64,000 nt of DNA. It comes from Atrina japonica (Eukaryota; Mollusca; Bivalvia; Pterioida; Pinnidae). How positions within the stretch are numbered: position 1 is the stretch's first letter; the number at the start of each line of letters is the position of its first letter. Both the position numbers and the translations under genes were made by a program. Under the pieces are notes generated by a model. That model worked only from the letters and a program-made list of their open reading frames with translations. It was not told the DNA's origin and did not search any database. The stretch covers positions 3,146,001 to 3,210,000 of the forward strand of contig BROG01000004.1 of the NCBI GenBank assembly GCA_030159075.1. Reading direction: 5' to 3'. Shown here one piece after another: positions 58,621 to 64,000 of the stretch.

Positions 58621-59700
58621 AACTTTCTTGACCTGGGTCCAGCACCATAAAACTTAAGAATTTCTTAAGTCTAGAAATTTTACTCAAGTTTGGCAAATCC
58701 TGAAATCTGATTGGCTGAGGAGGCGAATTTGAGAATATTCTCAGACTTGAGTAAATTCTCAAGTTTTATGGTGCTGGGCCCTGGACGAGTTTAAATTTTA
58801 GGTAATAAAGCATAACATTAGAATTACACTAACAAGAGTAATGTAACAATATGAGGTACGGGAGATAATTCTTTTAGGAAATTAAATGAATAGTAAAATT
58901 GGTGTGCCTTGGATTAGTAAATAATGTGCACATACATATATTTGGAAAAATACGGGCAGCTAAATTAAGTGATTTTGTAATTCGGCTATACATAGTGTTG
59001 ACAGTCATTTAGGCATAATTATGAAAATACATAATAGAAATTCCAAATTCCAAATTGTAATCAGCATTAATATCTAAATAAACAAGTTGTCAACACCTTC
59101 ACAAATTACAGCAGCAATTGCAGCTGCAAGTTAAAAGGTCAAATATCTGTCATCATCAGCTTTAGTAAACAAGTTTTGATTGTAATGTTAAATAATATAA
59201 AGTACTAAAATCGCACTGAAAGTGATGGGGTAGAAGGGTTACTAAAGGTTGGATTGTGACAGATTTGAATGAGATTAGCGCCAGTATTCTTCCAATTGTA
59301 TAGACAGAAGTTTCTGGAACTTTGGTTTGGTTTTTACGTTGGTTAAAATTAATAATCCTATATAAACATCAAGGTTTCAAAAGCACTTCGGACCAGACCG
59401 GGGAGTGAGAGAGGACGCAATTATACTCTCTGTAACTTGTTACCAATGCTGCAACTCTAATTAAAATCTATACGATCACGACTGACTTATTGATACTTGT
59501 AATAAGAAGAGAGGGTTACAGTAATCGTTCCTACTAGAGAATAAAACGTTTATCCCATGTAGCTTGTCATAACCGAAAAGTGAGTAGAATCTTCCGTATG
59601 ATAATCAAAAGGTTACTCCGCCCTGCGATCTTACGTGAATCGAACAAAACTGTCGAAACTGAACCTTTTTTTCTCGTCTGATCAAAACTATCTTTCTTTA
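58600..59700 (-). repeat. LINE-derived fragment with nested insertions (filled copy)
   Basis: Matches 51050-51420 at 58600-58636, 58781-58827 and about 59515-59660. The 143-bp element splits the first two blocks. A further 690-bp stretch (58828-59514) separates the rest and may be another insertion or a deletion in the other copy. Confidence 0.55.
58637..58779. mobile_element. 143-bp inverted-repeat element with 5-bp target duplication (CCTGG)
   Basis: The ends GTCCAGCACCATAAAACTT and AAGTTTTATGGTGCTGGGC are inverted. The arms go on through AAGAATTT/ACTCAAG pairing, so the whole element folds. CCTGG flanks it at 58632-58636 and 58780-58784. The related copy at about 51165 has one CCCGG at the same place, so it is an empty site. 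Confidence 0.88.
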
Positions 59701-59729
59701 GGACAGTGGATCCTGAGAGAATGAGAACT

Positions 59730-60122
59730 GGGCCCGAAGTCACCAAATTTACTCAGTACTCAAGCTCAAATAACGTTTCTTGATTATAAGGAAAAAACAA
59801 GCAAAATTTATTCTGTTACTGGACAGGTTTGTATATTGATGGCATACAATTGTAAATAATGGTGAAAGTTATTGCTCATTTGAAGAAAACGTCATATATA
59901 TCAAAACATTGTTTGAGTACGTTCTCAAAATTTGAGTACCATACTCAACATATTTATTCATTTTTTGCAGGAATATCATAAGTGTGACACAAAAATATGT
60001 ATGTGAATGATGTACAATTATAACCTGTTCACTATTTACTCTAATTCAAAGTTTTATGAGCGGTTCTGTAGTCAAATAAAAGTTGAGCTTGAGTATTGAG
60101 TAAATTTGGTGACTTTGGGCCC
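59730..60122. mobile_element. GGGCCC-ended inverted-repeat element, 393 bp
   Basis: GGGCCCGAAGTCACCAAATT plus TACTCAGTACTCAAGCTCAA at the left pairs with TTGAGCTTGAGTATTGAGTA plus AATTTGGTGACTTTGGGCCC at the right. A central GAGTACGTTCTC / GAGTACCATACTC block is shared with 41642-42044. Its ends are the cleanest of the family. Confidence 0.88.
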
Positions 60123-60284
60123 TGCTGCTGCTGCCCATATAATAACATAACGTCTTAGTGTTGTCTGATTTAAGTGTGGAATGACCAGCTGCTTGCAAGA
60201 CATACGTCATTCTTCATTGTAACTAGTTCCTTTTTGACCACTTTCATAAACCAAATGTACTCTCTGGATCAGGTATTGTTCTTT

Positions 60285-60620
60285 ATGCCTAGGTCACACA
60301 TTCACGGATTAGCTACGGGTACGATCCGGCATTATCCGTGGCAATCTGTATTGGTCCGTGGCTTTCCGTATTGAAGCCGTATTCATACGTAGTAGTACTT
60401 GTATATCCGTGAAAATTTTTGGACATGTTCAAAATTTGACCACGGATAAAAAAATCGTAGTACATCCTTAATAAACCCCATTAAAACGCACTGATCTGAT
60501 TTAGTTCGTATTAAAACCGCATCAATCCGTACTTATTCGTAGACCACCGAAGTCGTCAAAGATATCTACCCTTAATTACGACGAAGTTCGTACTAGTACG
60601 GTTCCATTATTCATACGAAG
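60285..60620. repeat. Degenerate ATCCGTG/CCGTATT repeat block
   Basis: CACGGATTA, ATCCGTGGC, CCGTATTG and TTCGTA motifs recur in both orientations around a weak centre near 60425 (GGACATGTTC). It resembles a decayed inverted-repeat element; the boundaries are uncertain. Confidence 0.4.
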
Positions 60621-61079
60621 CAAACTTCATTCAGAAACTGCTGAATCAAAAAAAGAAAAAGCTAGTGGTGCCCTTTAACTTGACATTTAGATATATCGAC
60701 GACGTTGTGTCAATTAATAATGACAATTTTCATACATAAGAAATTCAAGATACAACAGAATCAAGCACACACACTTCATACTTACACAATTTACTTACTA
60801 TAGATACAGACGGGAAATTAACAAACAAGCTATACGACAAACGCGACGATTTCGGCTTTCCCATAGTAAATTTTCCAAATTTAAGTAGTAATATCCCACA
60901 ATCATCCGCATATGGAATTTATATCTCACAAATGATCCGATATGCCAGGGTGTGTTAGACATATGAACATTTCATATACAGAAGTAAACTACTAACTCAC
61001 AAATATTATGACATAGGGATATCGAAAACCGCGTTTGATTTCAACGTTCCGCAATTTATACGGTCGATATAATAGTCTT
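60621..61079. other. No supported gene
   Basis: AT-rich with no recognised feature. Confidence 0.4.
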
Positions 61080-61390
61080 GTTTGCGATAACTCTATTTCA
61101 CTAAGTGAAATGTTGAGTTACCAGTTCGATGGCGGTTGTTAAGACGTCTGTACCAATTTTGACGAGGATTAGATCCAGATCCTCGCGTATTTCATTTTGA
61201 TTTCACTGTGGACTCACGGCGGGTGTGACCGGTCGACAGGGGATGCTTACTCCTCCGTGGCACCTGGTCCCACCTGATTGCCAGAGGTCCGTGTCTGTGC
61301 ATTCTTTTTACCAGATTTGTACTTATGTCCTGGACGGCATGGGGATTTATACTTTGTTGACTGAGATATTTTATTTCTCTCATACTATAT
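61080..61390 (+). repeat. Dispersed repeat family B, near-complete copy
   Basis: In order: TTTGCGATAACTCTATTTCAC, GATGGCGGTTGTTAAGACGTC, TTGACGAGGATTAG, CTGTGGACTCACGGCGGGTG, GGATGCTTACTCCTCCGTGG, CCAGAGGTCCGTGTCTG and TTTATACTTTGTTGACTGAG. With 25845-26195 it defines the family as about 310-350 bp. Confidence 0.75.
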
Positions 61391-61801
61391 AATATAGAGT
61401 AGACCAATACAATACGCCTGTGGATGATCTGTGTGTATTACATATCACATGAAATGTATATTACATATCACGTGATGTGCGTATGAAAATGTATTTATGA
61501 ATGAACCGTGAGTAAAGTTGGCTAGTCCAACCGACACCAAGACAACAACTTCCCCGATAATATAAAGTATATAACCGGTCGTCACATTCTGTTAATAATT
61601 ACGAGTACCGCACACTGAAACATTACAAAGAGATACAGAAATATAACTATATATGTCAGTTTAAGCAGTAGTGTAATGCCTTTGATACCGACAGTAGATC
61701 TATAGGCCCCACCACAACGCTTCAACTTCAAGTTCAATGTCTGGTTATCCAGACGAAGCATACAGGTCGGCTCGTTATTTTCACTTCAAAATTAAGCTTA
61801 T

Positions 61802-62071
61802 GTGAATGATACAATGCTCCGAATAAATCTAGCATTTAAATTTAAGTGGCTTAGGCCTTCTAGGCTAAAACACATCTATCTCTTCTACCAAGTTTTAGTG
61901 TCATCGGTAGGCCTTCTCGTCTATATATTGTATCATAATGATAGTACGTCAGTAGTAGGTAAATCGCCAACCTTCGAAAGAGTTCCATGGAATTGTACTA
62001 GAAAATATCTAAATCCCAGTGCATCAAAATCGACAACAGGAAAACACATACCTCAATATTTGTACAAATAG
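61802..62071 (+). CDS. Possible N-terminal exon of a type II membrane protein
   Basis: The frame starts at 61802, with a second ATG at 61814 that has A at -3. The encoded 89 residues show a short basic cytoplasmic segment (KFKWLRPSRLKHIY), one hydrophobic span (LFYQVLVSSVGLLVYILY, about residues 27-46) and a polar luminal-type stem with N-x-S/T sites. That is the layout of Golgi glycosyltransferases and sulfotransferases. A TAG|GTAAAT donor at 61959 could end the exon early. No catalytic domain lies in the window before 64000, so the assignment rests on topology alone. Confidence 0.3.
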   Translation: MNDTMLRINLAFKFKWLRPSRLKHIYLFYQVLVSSVGLLVYILYHNDSTSVVGKSPTFERVPWNCTRKYLNPSASKSTTGKHIPQYLYK

Positions 62072-62170
62072 CCATTTTTCGAGTTGTCCTTTTACGTTCC
62101 CAGTTTGTCATACTATGTTGCAATTCGCCGTTTCCGGTGGGGGCAACAGGGCTTCCGGTTTACTTTAACG

Positions 62171-63708
62171 CAGAAGGATAAATCTGTCGCTGAAAGGGGA
62201 CCTGTGGTCCCTCGAAAATAGTACAGACGAATGCGTAGTAATTTATATATACATACAACCTCTTCTGTTTGGAGGTAATAATTATAGGGGACCAGAGGTA
62301 ACCCAATGTCATTTCTATAGGTATGTGTCTATAGGGGACCAGAGGTAACCCAATGTCATATCTATAGGTATATATCTATAGGGGACCAGAGGTAACCCAA
62401 TGTTTATATCTATAGAGGACCAGAGGTAACCCAATGTTATTTCTATAGGTATGTGTCTATAGGGGACCAGAGGTAACCCAATGTCATATCTATAGGTATG
62501 TATCTATAGGGGACCAGAGGTAAGCCAATGTTATATCTATAGGTATATATCTATAGGGGACCAGAGGTAACCCAATGTCATTTCTATAGGTATGTGTCTA
62601 TAGGGGACCAGAGGTAACCCAATGTCATATCTATAGGGGACCAGAGGTAACCCAATGTTATATCTATAGGGGACCAGAAGTAACCCAATGTCATATCTAT
62701 AGGGGACCAGAGGTAACCCAATGTTATATCTATAGGGGACCAGAGGTAACCCAATGTCATATCTATAATATGTATCTATAGGGGACCAGAGGTAAGCCAA
62801 TGTTATATCTATAGGTATATATCTATAGGGGACCAGAGGTAACCCAATGTTATATCTATAGGGGACCAGAGGTAAGCCAATGTTATATCTATAGGTATAT
62901 ATCTATAGGGGACCAGAGGTAACCCAATGTTATATCTATAGGGAACCAGAGGTAACCCAATGTCATATCTATAGGTATGTATCTATAGGGGACCAGAGGT
63001 AAGCCAATGTTATATCTATAGGTATATATCTATAGGGGACCAGAGGTAACCCAATGTCATTTCTATAGGTATGTGTCTATAGGGGACCAGAGGTAACCCA
63101 ATGTCATTTCTATAGGTATGTGTCTATAAGGGACCAGAGGTAACCCAATGTCATATCTATAGGGGACCAGAGGTAACCCAATGTTATATCTATAGGGGAC
63201 CAGAGGTAACCCAATGTCATATCTATAATATGTATCTATAGGGGACCAGAGGTAAGCCAATGTTATATCTATAGGTATATATCTAATGGGGACCAGAGGT
63301 AACCCAATGTTATATCTATAGTGGACCAGAGGTAACCCAATTTACTAACTTTATATATGTTCGATAGGAGACCAGGAGTAACCAAATGTTCAAATCTCCC
63401 GCTTCTCGATATTTCATTAAAACTTGTGTGTAACCTTTCCCTCTATTTTACTTCCCTGATAACAAATATAATTTGACTGTTCATTTAGTAACATGATTCT
63501 TTCATTGTATAGATTATATAATAAGTACCAACGTCTTTAATAAATTATTATAACTATCTTTTCAAAACATTAATATTATATTTAATCTTACTTTCATTTT
63601 ATGGTTTCCGGAAGTGTTGAACTATTTTTATTTGCGTAGACGAACGACATTTGTGTGTGATATCAGGGGGACCAGAGGTCCCCATTGAGCGACAGATTTA
63701 TCCTTCTG
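62171..63708. mobile_element. 1.5-kb inverted-repeat element with minisatellite core
   Basis: The left end CAGAAGGATAAATCTGTCGC then TGAAAGGGGACCTGTGGTCC is inverted at the right end (GGGGGACCAGAGGTCCCC, then GCGACAGATTTATCCTTCTG). Between them lie a 33/47-bp minisatellite and about 300 bp of AT-rich DNA. The minisatellite unit holds GGGGACCAGAGGT, the same motif as the ends. No target duplication was settled and no protein is encoded. Confidence 0.75.
62285..63345. repeat. Minisatellite with 33-bp and 47-bp units, about 26 copies
   Basis: The basic unit reads CTATAGGGGACCAGAGGTAA then CCCAATGTTATAT (33 bp). Many units carry an extra CTATAGGTATGTAT (14 bp). The long-unit and short-unit blocks recur in order, and a stretch near 62537-62800 is repeated near 63063-63260. 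The LWSPIDTYYRYDIG-type minus-strand frames are its translation. Confidence 0.93.
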
Positions 63709-64000
63709 CCAAACGCACACGAGATGACAATTGAACAACTAAATGACATGTGTTAGCGATCTTTACTGCTATCACTGGTCCTCATGGCAAATTTAATTAA
63801 TCTATATATAACAACTCTGACTAGTGATGCGACTTTGACAGTTTTTCGAGGTCCGTGATGTAAAATCTGGACAGGGACTATATAACGTGTTATATATCTG
63901 ATTACTGATATACGTCCCTGATCTGGATGATCGGTGTCGTTTAGTCACATATAAGTTGAAGAGTAGACAGAATGTAATAGATAGATAAAAATCATGAATA
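63709..64000. other. No supported gene
   Basis: Short AT-rich end of window; no feature recognised. Confidence 0.4.

Noticed and set aside
62537..63260. Minus-strand frames repeating LWSPIDTYYRYDIG
   Set aside because: Translation of the 33/47-bp minisatellite inside a transposable element.

Overview
The window looks like nuclear DNA of a bivalve mollusc, or a close lophotrochozoan relative. It is AT-rich, intron-rich and crowded with microsatellites, minisatellites, tRNA-derived SINEs with a GGGACGTTAAACAA tail, and short inverted-repeat elements. The species is an inference from repeat style. I see no bacterial-type operon, CRISPR array, rRNA gene or convincing functional tRNA.

One gene can be assembled with good support. 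It lies on the minus strand and runs off the left edge. Four exons (14975-14882, 2318-1974, 1593-1503, 1215-1) join in a consistent reading frame across consensus GT/AG sites. They encode a secreted protein with a signal peptide, an N-terminal C-type lectin half-domain, a very acidic Asp/Ser/Glu stretch, a multibasic (furin-like) site and a long Ser/Thr-rich tail of at least 300 residues. The first intron is about 12.6 kb and full of repeats. The acidic-plus-lectin layout recalls shell-matrix or secreted defence lectins, but the function is inferred.

Region by region. 1-15000: the lectin gene and its large intron, with a SINE, three or more inverted-repeat elements, a tRNA-like SINE head and a 105-bp tandem array. 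15000-33600: no confident gene; TA/CA/GA microsatellites and a 46-bp minisatellite at 21165-22535. 33600-36000: an AGCTCACCTG-bounded element with about seven 162-bp repeats, then a SINE with a perfect 12-bp target duplication. 36000-46000: a 35-bp minisatellite, a 55-57-bp array, GGGCCC-ended inverted-repeat elements and another SINE. 46012-50528: a 4.5-kb foldback-type element with roughly 1-kb terminal inverted repeats that carry a palindromic minisatellite, flanked by a TTTTGG duplication. 50500-60200: LINE relics, one with a 143-bp element inserted that can be compared with an empty site, a probable LTR/tRNA-Leu primer-binding site, and another GGGCCC element. 61000-63710: a dispersed repeat copy, a possible first exon of a type II membrane protein, and a 1.5-kb inverted-repeat element built around a 33/47-bp minisatellite.

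Most of the window is therefore intergenic or intronic. The long dipeptide-like open frames are translations of TA, CA or minisatellite repeats and are not genes.
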